In this document: piece after piece, positions 15,125-23,709 of the stretch
How the letters are laid out: the number at the start of each line of letters is the position of its first letter
Position numbering within the stretch: the stretch's first letter is position 1
Assembly: GCA_948471055.1 (NCBI GenBank)
Contig: CAOKQZ010000018.1
Location: forward strand, 1-39,879
Direction: 5' to 3'
DNA: 39,879 nt
DNA from: an uncultured Clostridium sp.
GTDB lineage: Bacteria; Bacillota; Clostridia; TANB77; CAG-508
Notes under the pieces: model-generated
What the model saw: the letters and a program-made list of their open reading frames with translations, nothing else
The model's database searches: none
Told to the model about the DNA's origin: nothing
Position numbers and translations under genes: made by a program

Positions 15125-16681
15125 ATGAAAGGATTTTTAGCATGGTTTAAAAACAGTACAAAAATGAAAAGATGGCTTATGATGATTTTAGTAGGAATTG
15201 TGTTATTATGTTATGGAATAGCACAAATACTAGTAAAAAATGAAATGACCATTCTACAATTAGGAGGAGTGGCAGTATTATTTGTACTAGGATTTACCTT
15301 TACCATTTTAGGAATTATTTTTGCACAAAAACGTACCTTAGAGCTATTAGTAGAAGCCAGTGATGTGCGTTTAGCAAAAGGTAAGAAAAAAGACATTAAT
15401 GTAAATTCACTTATTTTTAACAGAAAGGTTTATGATAAAGGACCAAATGTTGTTGTCATTGGAGGCGGAAATGGTTTAAATACGGTACTTAGAGGCTTAA
15501 AAAACTATACCAGTAATATTACTGCGATTGTTACGGTTTCAGACTATGGAAAATTACCAACCGATTCTAGAAAACAATTAGAATTATTACCAATGGATGA
15601 TATAAAAGAATCGCTAATTGCTTTATCTTATAACGAAGAGGAAATGGAACGATTACTAAACTTAAAATTTCGACATGGCAATTTAACCAATTTATCTTTT
15701 GGAGATGTTTACCTATCGGCTATGAGAGATTTAGAAGGAGATTTTACAAAATCCATTGAAAAAAGTAAAGATATTTTACGAATGACAGGAAGAGTATTAC
15801 CAGTTACTCTTGACGAATTTAAAATATGTGCAGAGCTAGAAAATGGAATGGTAGTAGAAGAAAAAGAGAAAATACCAGAAATTGTATTTGATAAAGTAAC
15901 CAAAATTAGCCGAATTTATATTACACCATCCAACTGTGTGCCAGCACCGGGAGTGCTAGAGGCAATTAAAAATGCAGATGCTATTATTCTTGGACCAGGA
16001 AGCCTATACACCAATGTAATACCAAACCTACTAGTAAAACACGTTTCAAGAACGATAAAAGAAAGCAAAGCCATTAAAATTTATGTAAGTAACATTATGA
16101 CAGAACCGGGACAAACAGACAATTTTGGAATTTCAGACCATATTCAAGCAATTCATGACCATGCAGGAAAAGGTATTATTGACTATTGTATTTATGATAC
16201 CGGAGAAGTGGTTCCAGAGTTTGTAAGAAGGTATAATAAACAAGGGCAAGACTTAGTAGACCAAGACATTATACAAGCAAAAGAAAAAGGAGTTCGCTTA
16301 GTACAAAGAGACTTATCTACTATTGTAGAAGACAATATACGCCATAGCCCAAAAGCAGTAGCAGAAGCAATTATACAAATTATCTGTGATGACTTAAAAT
16401 ATCGAGACATGCAAAATGACCCAGAATATGTCATGTTAAATACAAGATTAAAAGAAGAAAAGAAAGCCAAAAAACGTAATACCGCAAAAAGAGCAAAAAC
16501 AAGAGAAGATAAAAGACCAAATAGAAAGTTAGCCTCAAAAGCCGGCAGACATGAAAGAAAATCCAGCAAGTTCGCTGAAAAATACCACGAAAGAATTCGC
16601 TCCATTCAAACCAGTGAAGAAAAAAGAGAACAAAAAATAGAATTCATCGAAAAACTACAAATGGACGACGACAAAAAATAA
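15125..16681 (+). CDS. yvcK: YvcK/gluconeogenesis factor-like protein with membrane anchor
   Basis: 518 residues. Two hydrophobic helices at the N-terminus (about 17-35 and 43-65) precede a CofD/YvcK Rossmann-type domain: VVVIGGGNGLNTVLRGLKNY, VSDYGKLPTDSRK, LPMDDIKESLIAL, FRHGNLTNLSFGDVYLSAM, ILGPGSLYTNVIPNLLV, YVSNIMTEPGQTDNF. YvcK binds UDP-sugars and coordinates peptidoglycan synthesis with carbon source in Gram-positives. The lysine/arginine-rich tail of ~70 residues (KKAKKRNTAKRAKTRED..) is unusual, and so is the membrane anchor; the classic YvcK is soluble and ~320 residues. It follows murB, fitting a cell-wall role. Confidence 0.87.
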   Translation: MKGFLAWFKNSTKMKRWLMMILVGIVLLCYGIAQILVKNEMTILQLGGVAVLFVLGFTFTILGIIFAQKRTLELLVEASDVRLAKGKKKDINVNSLIFNRKVYDKGPNVVVIGGGNGLNTVLRGLKNYTSNITAIVTVSDYGKLPTDSRKQLELLPMDDIKESLIALSYNEEEMERLLNLKFRHGNLTNLSFGDVYLSAMRDLEGDFTKSIEKSKDILRMTGRVLPVTLDEFKICAELENGMVVEEKEKIPEIVFDKVTKISRIYITPSNCVPAPGVLEAIKNADAIILGPGSLYTNVIPNLLVKHVSRTIKESKAIKIYVSNIMTEPGQTDNFGISDHIQAIHDHAGKGIIDYCIYDTGEVVPEFVRRYNKQGQDLVDQDIIQAKEKGVRLVQRDLSTIVEDNIRHSPKAVAEAIIQIICDDLKYRDMQNDPEYVMLNTRLKEEKKAKKRNTAKRAKTREDKRPNRKLASKAGRHERKSSKFAEKYHERIRSIQTSEEKREQKIEFIEKLQMDDDKK

Positions 16682-16750
16682 TATATAGGGGCGACTAGAT
16701 AGAACAAGGAATAATAAAATTCATAAAAACGTTCGACAAAGAGTAATATG

Positions 16751-16774
16751 TAGGGGCGACTAGTAGTCGCCCGA
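16751..16774 (+). repeat. TAGGGG hairpin repeat (family 2)
   Basis: TAGGGGCGACTAGTAGTCGC followed by CCGAG: stem GGGCGACT/AGTCGCCC. A half-copy without the right arm lies at 16686-16697. Other copies are at 18942, 30206, 33793 and 38550. Confidence 0.7.
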
Positions 16775-16792
16775 GAACTACAAAGACATACA

Positions 16793-16844
16793 AAAAAGCC
16801 CCTTTAACAAGGGGGCTGTCAGCGAAGCTGACTGGGGGTTCTTA
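16793..16844 (+). repeat. palindromic repeat family 1, copy B
   Basis: AAAGCCCCTTTAACAAGGGG, then variable hairpin GTCAGCgaaGCTGAC, then TGGGGGTTCTTA. Confidence 0.85.
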
Positions 16845-16909
16845 AAGCCGAGATAAGAATCCTCAATTGAAATAAAGAAAGATAAGAACCAGAAAAAGGA
16901 GCAATACAA

Positions 16910-18937
16910 ATGAAATTTGGAAAAAAGCAAATGAATTTAGAAGAAGGACTAACCAAAGAATGGATTATTACCAATGGTATAGGAGGGTATGCCTCCTCTA
17001 CCATTTTAGGATGTAACACAAGAAAATACCACGGATTACTAATCGCACCCTTAACCCCTCCTGCAAGAAGATTTCTAATATTATCCAAAATTGATGAAAG
17101 TATAGAAATAGAAGAAACCAAATACAATCTCTATACCAACATGGGAAAAGATTATATATCCGATGGGTACCAATATGAGCAAAGCTTTGAAAAAGATTAC
17201 ATTCCTATTTTTACTTACAAAGTAGAAGACATAACCATAAAGAAACTAATTTGTATGGAGCATGGAAAAAATACAGTAGGAATTTTATATCGTATTAAAA
17301 ACGGAAAAAAGCAAGCCAAATTGACACTAGCACCAATTATGAATTACCGAGATTTTCATCAGGTAAATAAAGACCATACCTATGAGGTAAAACAAGAAAT
17401 AAAAAACCGAAAAGTAAAGGTCATTATCGACGATAATCGCGATACTCCAGTTTATATAAATGCAAGCGAAGGAAATTATATTGAACACATACAAGATACC
17501 TTTCAAAATATGTTCTATGTAGAAGAAGAAAAAAGAGGATTTTTAGCCGAGGAAAACCATACTGTGATTGGCAGATACGAAATTGAATTAGCACCAAAAG
17601 AAGAAAAAGAAATTTCGATGGTATGTTCCTTGGAAGAAAATATTGATGCTTTAAACGTAAAAGAAATGATTAATAAAGAAATTGTTCGTATTAATGAATT
17701 AGTATTAGAATCTGGTTTTGTTTCGCTAAAAGAAGAAACAAAAACGAAAGAAGAACAAGAAAAAATAAGAGACTATATTATTGCTACGGATAACTTTGTG
17801 GTATACCGCCCATCTTTTAGACTACATACGTTAATTGCAGGGTACCCATGGTTTTTAGATTGGGGAAGAGATGCCCTAATTTCTTTTGAGGGATTATTGC
17901 TAATACCAAGGCGTTTTGAAATTGCAAAAGAAGTATTATTAACCTTTACCAAAAACATCAAATTTGGGTTAGTACCAAATGGATATTCCGGATTTGACAA
18001 TAGACCTTTATATAATAGTGCAGATGCTTCTTTATTATTATTTGAACAAGTCAAAAAATACATCACTTATACAGGGGATGAAAAATTAGTAAAAGAAAAA
18101 ATATATCCCTATTTAAAAGAAATCATACAAGCCTATCAAACGGGGATTGATGTAGATGATAATAATATCTATGTAGATGAGGATAATCTATTAGTAACAG
18201 GAACACCAAAAACACAAAATACATGGATGGATGCAAAATATGGAGACTTTGCTGTAACCCCAAGAAATGGAAAAGCAGTAGAAATGAATAGTTTATGGTA
18301 TAATGCTCTAAAAATTATGGAGGAATTAACTACTGGGTTTGAAGGAATAAAATTAAGCAAGCCATATGGGGAGTTAGCCAAAAAATGTAAAACGGCGTTT
18401 GGTGAAAAATTCTATCAGGCAAAACGTAAGTGTTTATATGATGTATTAGGGGATAGCAAAATAAGACCAAATCAGTTATTTGGTTTAGCACTATCCTATC
18501 CAATCCTAGATCCTACTTCCAAAGAAGCAGAAGAAATGATGAGTACAGTTACCAAAAAACTATTAAATTCCTATGGTTTAAAAACTTTAGCCAAAGGAGA
18601 AGAAAACTATACGGAAACCTATGAAGGAGATGGCTATAAACGAGATACAAGCTATCATCAAGGCATTACATGGCCATGGTTACTGGGGATTTATGCCGAT
18701 AGTAAAAAAGCAATGATAAAAGCATGTAAAGATAAGAAAAAGAAGAAAATTTGGCAAGAAGAATATCAAAGTTTCAAAGAAAACCTTCGAAAAAATTTTG
18801 ATAAAATGTTCTATAAAGAAGGAATGGTAGGAAGCATTAGTGAACTATACGATTCCAAAGCCCCATATCTTCCAAAAGGAGCTTTAGCACAAGGTTGGAG
18901 TGTAGCCGAAGTATTTCGAATTATCTTAGAAAAATAA
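16910..18937 (+). CDS. glycogen debranching enzyme (amylo-alpha-1,6-glucosidase, GH133)
   Basis: 675 residues. It hydrolyses alpha-1,6 branch points of glycogen in the cytoplasm. The N-terminal domain shows LTKEWIITNGIGGYASSTIL, TRKYHGLLIAP and TPPARRFLILSKID, the standard start of the archaeal/bacterial GDE family. The catalytic (alpha/alpha)6 domain follows: AGYPWFLDWGRDALISFEGL (catalytic Asp/Glu region), GLVPNGYSGFDNRPLYNSAD, TWMDAKYGDFAVTPRNGKAV, RDTSYHQGITWPWLLG and LPKGALAQGWSVAEVFRI. AAAGGAG precedes the ATG. The preceding intergenic carries repeats of two families. All CGG triplets are out of phase. Confidence 0.93.
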   Translation: MKFGKKQMNLEEGLTKEWIITNGIGGYASSTILGCNTRKYHGLLIAPLTPPARRFLILSKIDESIEIEETKYNLYTNMGKDYISDGYQYEQSFEKDYIPIFTYKVEDITIKKLICMEHGKNTVGILYRIKNGKKQAKLTLAPIMNYRDFHQVNKDHTYEVKQEIKNRKVKVIIDDNRDTPVYINASEGNYIEHIQDTFQNMFYVEEEKRGFLAEENHTVIGRYEIELAPKEEKEISMVCSLEENIDALNVKEMINKEIVRINELVLESGFVSLKEETKTKEEQEKIRDYIIATDNFVVYRPSFRLHTLIAGYPWFLDWGRDALISFEGLLLIPRRFEIAKEVLLTFTKNIKFGLVPNGYSGFDNRPLYNSADASLLLFEQVKKYITYTGDEKLVKEKIYPYLKEIIQAYQTGIDVDDNNIYVDEDNLLVTGTPKTQNTWMDAKYGDFAVTPRNGKAVEMNSLWYNALKIMEELTTGFEGIKLSKPYGELAKKCKTAFGEKFYQAKRKCLYDVLGDSKIRPNQLFGLALSYPILDPTSKEAEEMMSTVTKKLLNSYGLKTLAKGEENYTETYEGDGYKRDTSYHQGITWPWLLGIYADSKKAMIKACKDKKKKKIWQEEYQSFKENLRKNFDKMFYKEGMVGSISELYDSKAPYLPKGALAQGWSVAEVFRIILEK

Positions 18938-18941
18938 CTGT

Positions 18942-18966
18942 AGGGGTCGATGCCTACATCGACTCG
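18942..18966 (+). repeat. TAGGGG hairpin repeat (family 2)
   Basis: GTAGGGGTCGATGCCTACAT then CGACTCG: stem TCGATG/CATCGA. It lies between the debranching enzyme and ruvC. Confidence 0.65.
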
Positions 18967-19010
18967 AAACAAAGAAAAAACATCACAACAAAATAAGAAA
19001 AGAGGAAAAA

Positions 19011-19495
19011 TGAGAATATTAGGAATAGACCCAGGTTTTGCCATAACTGGGTACAGTATTATCGATTATATTGGCAACAAATTTAAACTAATCACTTCAG
19101 GAGCAGTGTTAACAAAAGCAGGAGAATCCTTTCCCTTACGACTTCTAAAACTAAATAACGACCTAGAGCAAATTATAGAGGAATATAAGCCAGACGCCAT
19201 TTCAGTAGAAGAACTATTCTTCAACAATAACGTAAAAACAGCCATTAATGTAGCACAAGCAAGAGGTGTTATTCTAGTAGTAGGCTGTAGAAAACAAATT
19301 CCAACTTTTGAATACACACCGCTTCAAATAAAACAAGCAGTAACAGGCTATGGAAGAGCAGACAAGATACAAGTACAAAAAATGGTAAAAACTATATTAA
19401 ACGTAGAAAACTTACCAAAGCTAGACGATACCACAGATAGCATGGCAGCAGCCATATGCCATGCCCACAGCGCCAAATTTTCACAAAAATTGTAG
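19011..19495 (+). CDS. ruvC: crossover junction endodeoxyribonuclease RuvC
   Basis: 161 residues. It resolves Holliday junctions together with RuvAB. The four acidic catalytic residues are visible: Asp in LGIDPGFAITGY (about 7), Glu in SVEELFF (about 67), and the final pair in LDDTTDSMAAAICHAH (about 139-145). The ATG at 19011 after AGAGGAAAA is chosen because the longer reading begins inside a repeat hairpin. ruvA and ruvB are not adjacent here. No CGG triplet occurs in it. Confidence 0.94.
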
Positions 19496-19501
19496 AACCC
19501 T

Positions 19502-19548
19502 AGAACCCCCAGTCGACTACGTCGACAGCCCCCTTAAGTAAAGGGGCC
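19502..19548 (-). repeat. palindromic repeat family 1, copy C (inverted)
   Basis: AGAACCCCCAGTCGACTACG, then TCGACAG, then CCCCCTTAAGTAAAGGGGCC: the family sequence on the minus strand, with tip GTCGACTACGTCGAC. Confidence 0.85.
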
Positions 19549-19610
19549 ATTGGTTATTGTTCTAATATAGAAGAAGGACAGCAAAACAAACATAAACAAG
19601 GAGCAAGAAA

Positions 19611-20638
19611 ATGACAATTGAGATGTTAGAGAAGGAATTAAAAGAGGGAAAATTAAGCGAAATCTATCTTTTTTATGGGGAAGAAACTTATTTAATGGAA
19701 GCTTGCGTAAAAAAGATAAAAAAACTATTTGGGGAAATGGTAAAAGGAATTAATTATGTTGAAATAGATGACACCAATTTAGAACAATTAATATCCGATT
19801 TACAAACCCCTAGTTTTGGGTATCCCAAAAAATTAGTTGTGGTAAAAAATACAGGGCTTTTTAAAAGGGAAGTAAAGAAAAAAGGAGCAGGATTTCAAGA
19901 ATTAAGAGATAAAATTTGTGGCTATATAAAGGAAAATGGGGAAGACATTAAAAAAGATAATGTGCTTATTTTTATAGAAGAATCGGTAGATAAAGGAAAA
20001 ATGCTTTCTTGCCTAGAAGAAATTGGGGCTAATATTTGTAATTTTGAATATCAAAAATTACAAAATATTGTAGCAAGATTAAAGGCTATTTGTAAGGCAT
20101 ATGAGGTAAACGTGGAGGATGGTACTTTAAAATATTTTGTAGAATGTGTACGGAGTGAATTTGCAAGATTTAATGAATGAAATCCGAAAACAAATTGAAT
20201 ATGTAGGAAGTGGCGGTACTATTACCAAAGAAAGTATTGATTTACTAAGCATAAAGAAAATAGAAAGTGTTATTTTTGACCTAACCGATAGCTTAGGAAA
20301 AAAGGACACAAAACAAGCTATGGAGGTTTTTGAAAATCTACTATATGCTAAAGAACCAATCCAAAAAATTTTAATTACACTATACAATCACTTCAAAAAA
20401 CTATACCTAACAAAGCTTGCCATAAAACAAAACCGAAATATTCGGAGAAAGTTTAGCACTAAAACCAAACCAAGCTTTTTTAGTAGGAAAATACAAAACC
20501 CAAGCAAGCTATTTTGAAGAAATCGAATTAAAACAAATGATAAATGAATTTATCGATTTAGATGCAAACTACAAATCTGGAAAAATCGATTTAAAACTAG
20601 GATTGGAAACGATTTTGACAGGGCATTGTTCGAAATAA
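19611..20638 (+). CDS. holA: DNA polymerase III delta subunit HolA, recoded by two +1 shifts
   Basis: HolA opens the sliding clamp as part of the clamp loader. The start is typical: LSEIYLFYGEETYLMEACVK, then TPSFGYPKKLVVVKNTGLF. Unshifted translation stops at 20180. Skipping C20151 (TGT GTA C GGA GTG AAT TTG CAA) gives YFVECVGVNLQDLMNEIRKQ, the family's conserved N-LQ-L-NE-I block. A second break at 20443 (AAT ATT C GGA GAA AGT) restores RNIGESLALKPNQAFLVGKY and a normal end at TAA 20636-20638 (ETILTGHCSK). The double-shifted product has 341 residues, the family norm. It is normally essential and single-copy. Both CGG codons in the gene are shift sites. Confidence 0.92.
20151..20154 (+). other. 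+1 recoding site CGGA (holA, first)
   Basis: The in-frame CGG follows GTA. The shift restores the conserved NLQDLMNEI block. Confidence 0.92.
20443..20446 (+). other. +1 recoding site CGGA (holA, second)
   Basis: The CGG follows ATT and is in phase only after the first shift. Skipping it restores LKPNQAFLVGKY and the C-terminal helices. Confidence 0.9.
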
Positions 20639-20651
20639 TAAAAATAGGTAT

Positions 20652-20697
20652 AAAATCTCTTCTTTTTCAAACAATAAATAAAAAGGAGAGATTTTTT
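20652..20697 (+). terminator. hairpin combining holA terminator and gpr ribosome site
   Basis: AAAATCTCTTCTTTTT (20652-20667) pairs with AAAAAGGAGAGATTTT (20680-20695; one G-U), loop 12 bases, then TTATG. The 3' arm holds the GGAG ribosome site of gpr and the T run of a terminator, so a transcript reading through from holA would hide the gpr start. Confidence 0.75.
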
Positions 20698-21669
20698 ATG
20701 ATGAATAAGATGAATTTTAGAACTGATTTAGCATTAGAAAGACGTGACTTATATCGAAAAGCCAATCAATTAGATAAGGAGATTGATGGGATTGAAACAG
20801 AAGAAGAGGAAAATGGACCACGAATTCGAACGGCTCGTGTGAAGGTGTTAAATGAAAATGGAGCGGGAGCAATTGGAAAACCAGTAGGAAATTACATTAC
20901 CATCGATATTCAAAAACTAAAAGTAGCAACTGAAGAGGATATACAAGAATCGGCAGAAGTGCTTGCAAAAGAATTACGAGCATTACTAACCAAACATGCG
21001 ACACCAAAAGATGAAATTTTAATTGTTGGATTAGGAAACCAATATGTAACGCCAGACTCATTAGGTCCAAAAGTAATTAATGATATTGATGTAACAAGAC
21101 ATATTTTAACCTATATGCCACAAGTATTAGGAGAAGATACAAGACCAGTAAGTGCGATTTCTCCGGGGGTACTTGGAACCACCGGAATTGAAACGTTAGA
21201 AATTCTAAAAGGAATTGTGGATAATGTTCACCCAAAATTATTAATAGTAATTGATGCATTAGCTTCTAGGAGCATAGAAAGAATAAGCAGTACCATACAA
21301 CTAGCAGATACCGGAATTACACCTGGAGCCGGTGTTGGAAACAAAAGAAAAGACCTAAGCCAAGCCACTCTTGGAATTCCCGTTATTGCATTAGGTATTC
21401 CAACCGTAGTAGACGCTGCCACCATTGCAGCAGACAGCCTAGACTTACTCATTCAAAAACTACAACAAGACGCCAATTCCAATGATTTCTTAAACAATCT
21501 ACAAGAAGAAGACAAATACGAAATGATAAAAGAAGTACTAGTTCCAGAAGACTACAACTTCATCGTAACCCCAAAAGAAATCGACGACCTAATCGAAAAC
21601 ATGAGCTCCATTGTAGCAAGAGGCATAAATATCGCCACACAACCGGAGAATGTGAATGAATCGATGTAG
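20698..21669 (+). CDS. gpr: spore germination protease GPR
   Basis: 323 residues. GPR degrades small acid-soluble spore proteins at germination; it is made as a zymogen in the forespore. Family segments: FRTDLALERRDLYRKANQ at the N-terminus, then propeptide-cleavage region EIDGIETEEEE, VGNYITIDIQKL, LIVGLGNQYVTPDSLGPKV, HILTYMP, ISPGVLGTTGIETLEILKGI, PKLLIVIDALASRSIERI, IQLADTGITPGAGVGNKRKD and GIPVIALGIPTVVDAATIA. The ATG at 20698 is used because the GGAG site precedes it; the longer reading runs into holA. Its presence shows the organism is a spore-former. Confidence 0.95.
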   Translation: MMNKMNFRTDLALERRDLYRKANQLDKEIDGIETEEEENGPRIRTARVKVLNENGAGAIGKPVGNYITIDIQKLKVATEEDIQESAEVLAKELRALLTKHATPKDEILIVGLGNQYVTPDSLGPKVINDIDVTRHILTYMPQVLGEDTRPVSAISPGVLGTTGIETLEILKGIVDNVHPKLLIVIDALASRSIERISSTIQLADTGITPGAGVGNKRKDLSQATLGIPVIALGIPTVVDAATIAADSLDLLIQKLQQDANSNDFLNNLQEEDKYEMIKEVLVPEDYNFIVTPKEIDDLIENMSSIVARGINIATQPENVNESM

Positions 21670-21702
21670 AAATTGGATAATGCTCCGAAGAAATAACTAT
21701 AA

Positions 21703-21758
21703 AAAAAGGCCCCTTTACTTAAGGGGGCTGTCGTTCGAAGAACGACTGGGGGTTCTTA
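21703..21758 (+). repeat. palindromic repeat family 1, copy D
   Basis: GGCCCCTTTACTTAAGGGGG, variable hairpin GTCGTTCgaaGAACGAC, then TGGGGGTTCTTA. Its final TTA is the stop codon (TAA on the minus strand) of the TraX-like gene. Confidence 0.87.
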
Positions 21759-22431
21759 CACGATAAATAATGTATGGAACACATACAATAGTATTAAATG
21801 CACTGGATAAAAGGTGTATAGGGCATATTTCACATTTGGTCCTTTTTCGCCATTGTAGAAATGGATGAGAATAAGAGGTAAAATGGTGCAAGCACACAAT
21901 AGTCCGTATTCGAAATACAGTCCAGTAGTAAGAGCAAGAGGAATGTATTTTACAAGGCATAAACCAATATAAGATAGGTTCATAAGCCATTTTTTCTCTT
22001 TAAATATGTGGAAAATGAAAATCATTAATACACCAAAATACCCATAATCGGTTTTGAAAAAGTCAGCAGTTAAGGCAAGGGATGCAACTAATAGTATGCC
22101 AATTCCTTTATTTTTGCATTGCTCATAACCAATAATGGCAAGTAGTCCTAAAAATAGAGTAAAGAAAATGTTTAAACCGAGAGTTTGCTCGGAACATCGA
22201 ATTAAACCACATAAAGGGTACTTGTGAAATAATGCCAAACATTAGTAAACGAATACAATAATTCGTTTTGCTTTTGGTATGAGCATACCCTTCACTAATG
22301 CCAAAAGCAAAAATAGGAAAGGCAATTCGCCCCACATAATTAAAATTTGAAAAACGACTATAAAGGGCATACCCCAAATGGTCAAAAAACATAGTAACCA
22401 TAGCAATTATTTTTAATACAAAATTAGACAT
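21756..22431 (-). CDS. TraX-family membrane protein, recoded by +1 shift
   Basis: A polytopic membrane protein (about 7-8 hydrophobic segments). TraX acetylates F-pilin in plasmids; chromosomal relatives are assumed to be acyltransferases of unknown target. The start LKIIAMVTMFFDHLGYALY, YVGRIAFPIFAFGISEGYAH and GIISQVPFMWFNS is typical of the family. Unshifted translation leaves the family after NSRFKHF. On the coding strand TCT C GGT TTA AAC ATT skips one C (plus-strand G22179) and gives NSGLNIFFTLFLGLLAIIGY, followed by TADFFKTDYGYFGVLMIF and YPVHLILLY. The product has 224 residues. This is the only recoded gene on the minus strand. Confidence 0.85.
22176..22179 (-). other. +1 recoding site CGGT (traX-like, minus strand)
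   Basis: In-frame CGG after TCT on the coding strand; skipping the C restores GLNIFFTL. On the plus strand this reads ACCG, so the pattern follows the coding strand rather than the sequenced strand. Confidence 0.87.
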
Positions 22432-22488
22432 AGAACATCCTCCCTATTTATAAAAATATGGTAACTATTTAGAGTCGAATAATCAGCG

Positions 22489-22545
22489 TTAAGAACCCAC
22501 AGTCACGCTCTCGCGTGCCAGCCCCCTTGTTAAAGGGGCTTTCTT
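22489..22545 (-). repeat. palindromic repeat family 1, copy E (inverted)
   Basis: TTAAGAACCCACAGTCACGC, then tip TCTCGCGTGCCAG, then CCCCCTTGTTAAAGGGGCTT. More diverged than the others. The 250-base gap 22432-22683 holds copies E and F in opposite orientation and nothing else that I can support. Confidence 0.8.
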
Positions 22546-22636
22546 GCAATGCTTCGTAAGCTCAAGTAAATTTGAGTTATTAGTAATTTATCATTTTGTA
22601 CTTGGATATTGCATATAAACTCCAAAGACCTTACAG

Positions 22637-22686
22637 GAAAGCCCCTTTACTTAAGGGGGCTGTCGCGGAGCAACTGGGGGTTCTTA
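22637..22686 (+). repeat. palindromic repeat family 1, copy F
   Basis: AAGCCCCTTTACTTAAGGGG, short tip TGTCGCGGAGCAA, then CTGGGGGTTCTTA. Its last TTA is the stop codon of the minus-strand glycosyltransferase. Confidence 0.85.
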
Positions 22687-23649
22687 ATTCAATTTTTCAT
22701 TGGTTTCTTTTTCTTCATTATAACGTTCCACAAAATAGATAGGGCGACGTTTGGATTCGTTAAAGGTTCTTCCTAAATATTCACCAATTACCCCTAAAAA
22801 GATTAACTGAATTCCACCAAGGAATAGAATAACTACCATGGTAGACGAATATCCGGGAACGTCAATTCCATAAATAATGGTTTTTATAATAATGGCTAGC
22901 ATGTAAATAAAACCAGCAAGAGAAACCAAAATTCCCATAACAGCGGCAAATCGTAGAGGAGTGGTGGTAAAAGAAGTTAAGCCATCAATGGAAAGATTAA
23001 TTAATTTCCCATAATTCCATTTTGTTTTTCCAGCAGCACGTGGGTCACGGTCAAATAAGATTTCCTTTTTATTGTAACCAATCCAACTAAATAGCCCTTT
23101 GGTATAACGTTGCGATTCACGAATGGATTTTAGAGCTTCTACACAACGCCTATCAAGCAACCTAAAATCACCAGTATCTTTTTGAATTTCGATATTGGTA
23201 ACACTTTGTAACATTTTATAATACATTTTTGAGGTAAATTTCTTTAAAAAACTTTCTCCTTTTCGAGATTTTCTTTTGGCATATACATCATCATAACCTT
23301 CTTCCCAAAGCTTTAGCATATCGGGAATTAATTCTGGTGGGTCTTGTAAATCCGCATCAATAATAATCACACAATCGCCTTTGGCATAATCAAGACCAGC
23401 AATCATGGCCGTTTCTTTTCCAAAATTCCTAGAAAGGTTTAAGTAGCAAATGCGATTATCCATACTTCGTAACTCTTTCATAACAGCTAAGGTATTATCT
23501 TTGCTTCCGTCATTTACCAGCAATATTTCAAAACGGTAAGAAGAAAGGTTGTCCATAATATTTTTTAGTCTTTCATATAGCATATGTAATACTTCTTGTT
23601 CATTGTAAGCAGGAACAAGAATGGTAACTAATTTTATATCTTTTTCCAT
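22684..23649 (-). CDS. GT2 glycosyltransferase, GtrB/DPM1-like, with two C-terminal membrane helices
   Basis: 321 residues. It probably transfers a sugar from a nucleotide donor to undecaprenyl phosphate at the inner face of the membrane. GT-A motifs: LVPAYNEQEVL, LLVNDGSKDNT, SRNFGKETAMIAGLDYAKG, IIDADLQDPPELIPDML (DxD-like), TGDFRLLDRRCVEAL and DRDPRAAGKTKWNYGKLI. Two transmembrane helices follow (about 232-258 and 271-293), ending with GEYLGRTFNESKRRPIYF. ATG at 23649 is preceded by GGAGG; a longer reading from 23667 includes that site. The stop lies inside repeat F. Confidence 0.92.
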   Translation of the reverse strand: MEKDIKLVTILVPAYNEQEVLHMLYERLKNIMDNLSSYRFEILLVNDGSKDNTLAVMKELRSMDNRICYLNLSRNFGKETAMIAGLDYAKGDCVIIIDADLQDPPELIPDMLKLWEEGYDDVYAKRKSRKGESFLKKFTSKMYYKMLQSVTNIEIQKDTGDFRLLDRRCVEALKSIRESQRYTKGLFSWIGYNKKEILFDRDPRAAGKTKWNYGKLINLSIDGLTSFTTTPLRFAAVMGILVSLAGFIYMLAIIIKTIIYGIDVPGYSSTMVVILFLGGIQLIFLGVIGEYLGRTFNESKRRPIYFVERYNEEKETNEKLN

Positions 23650-23709
23650 AAATAAACCTCCATACAAGCTATTATACCGTATAATTTGTATGGAGTAAAG
23701 AGATTTTGC

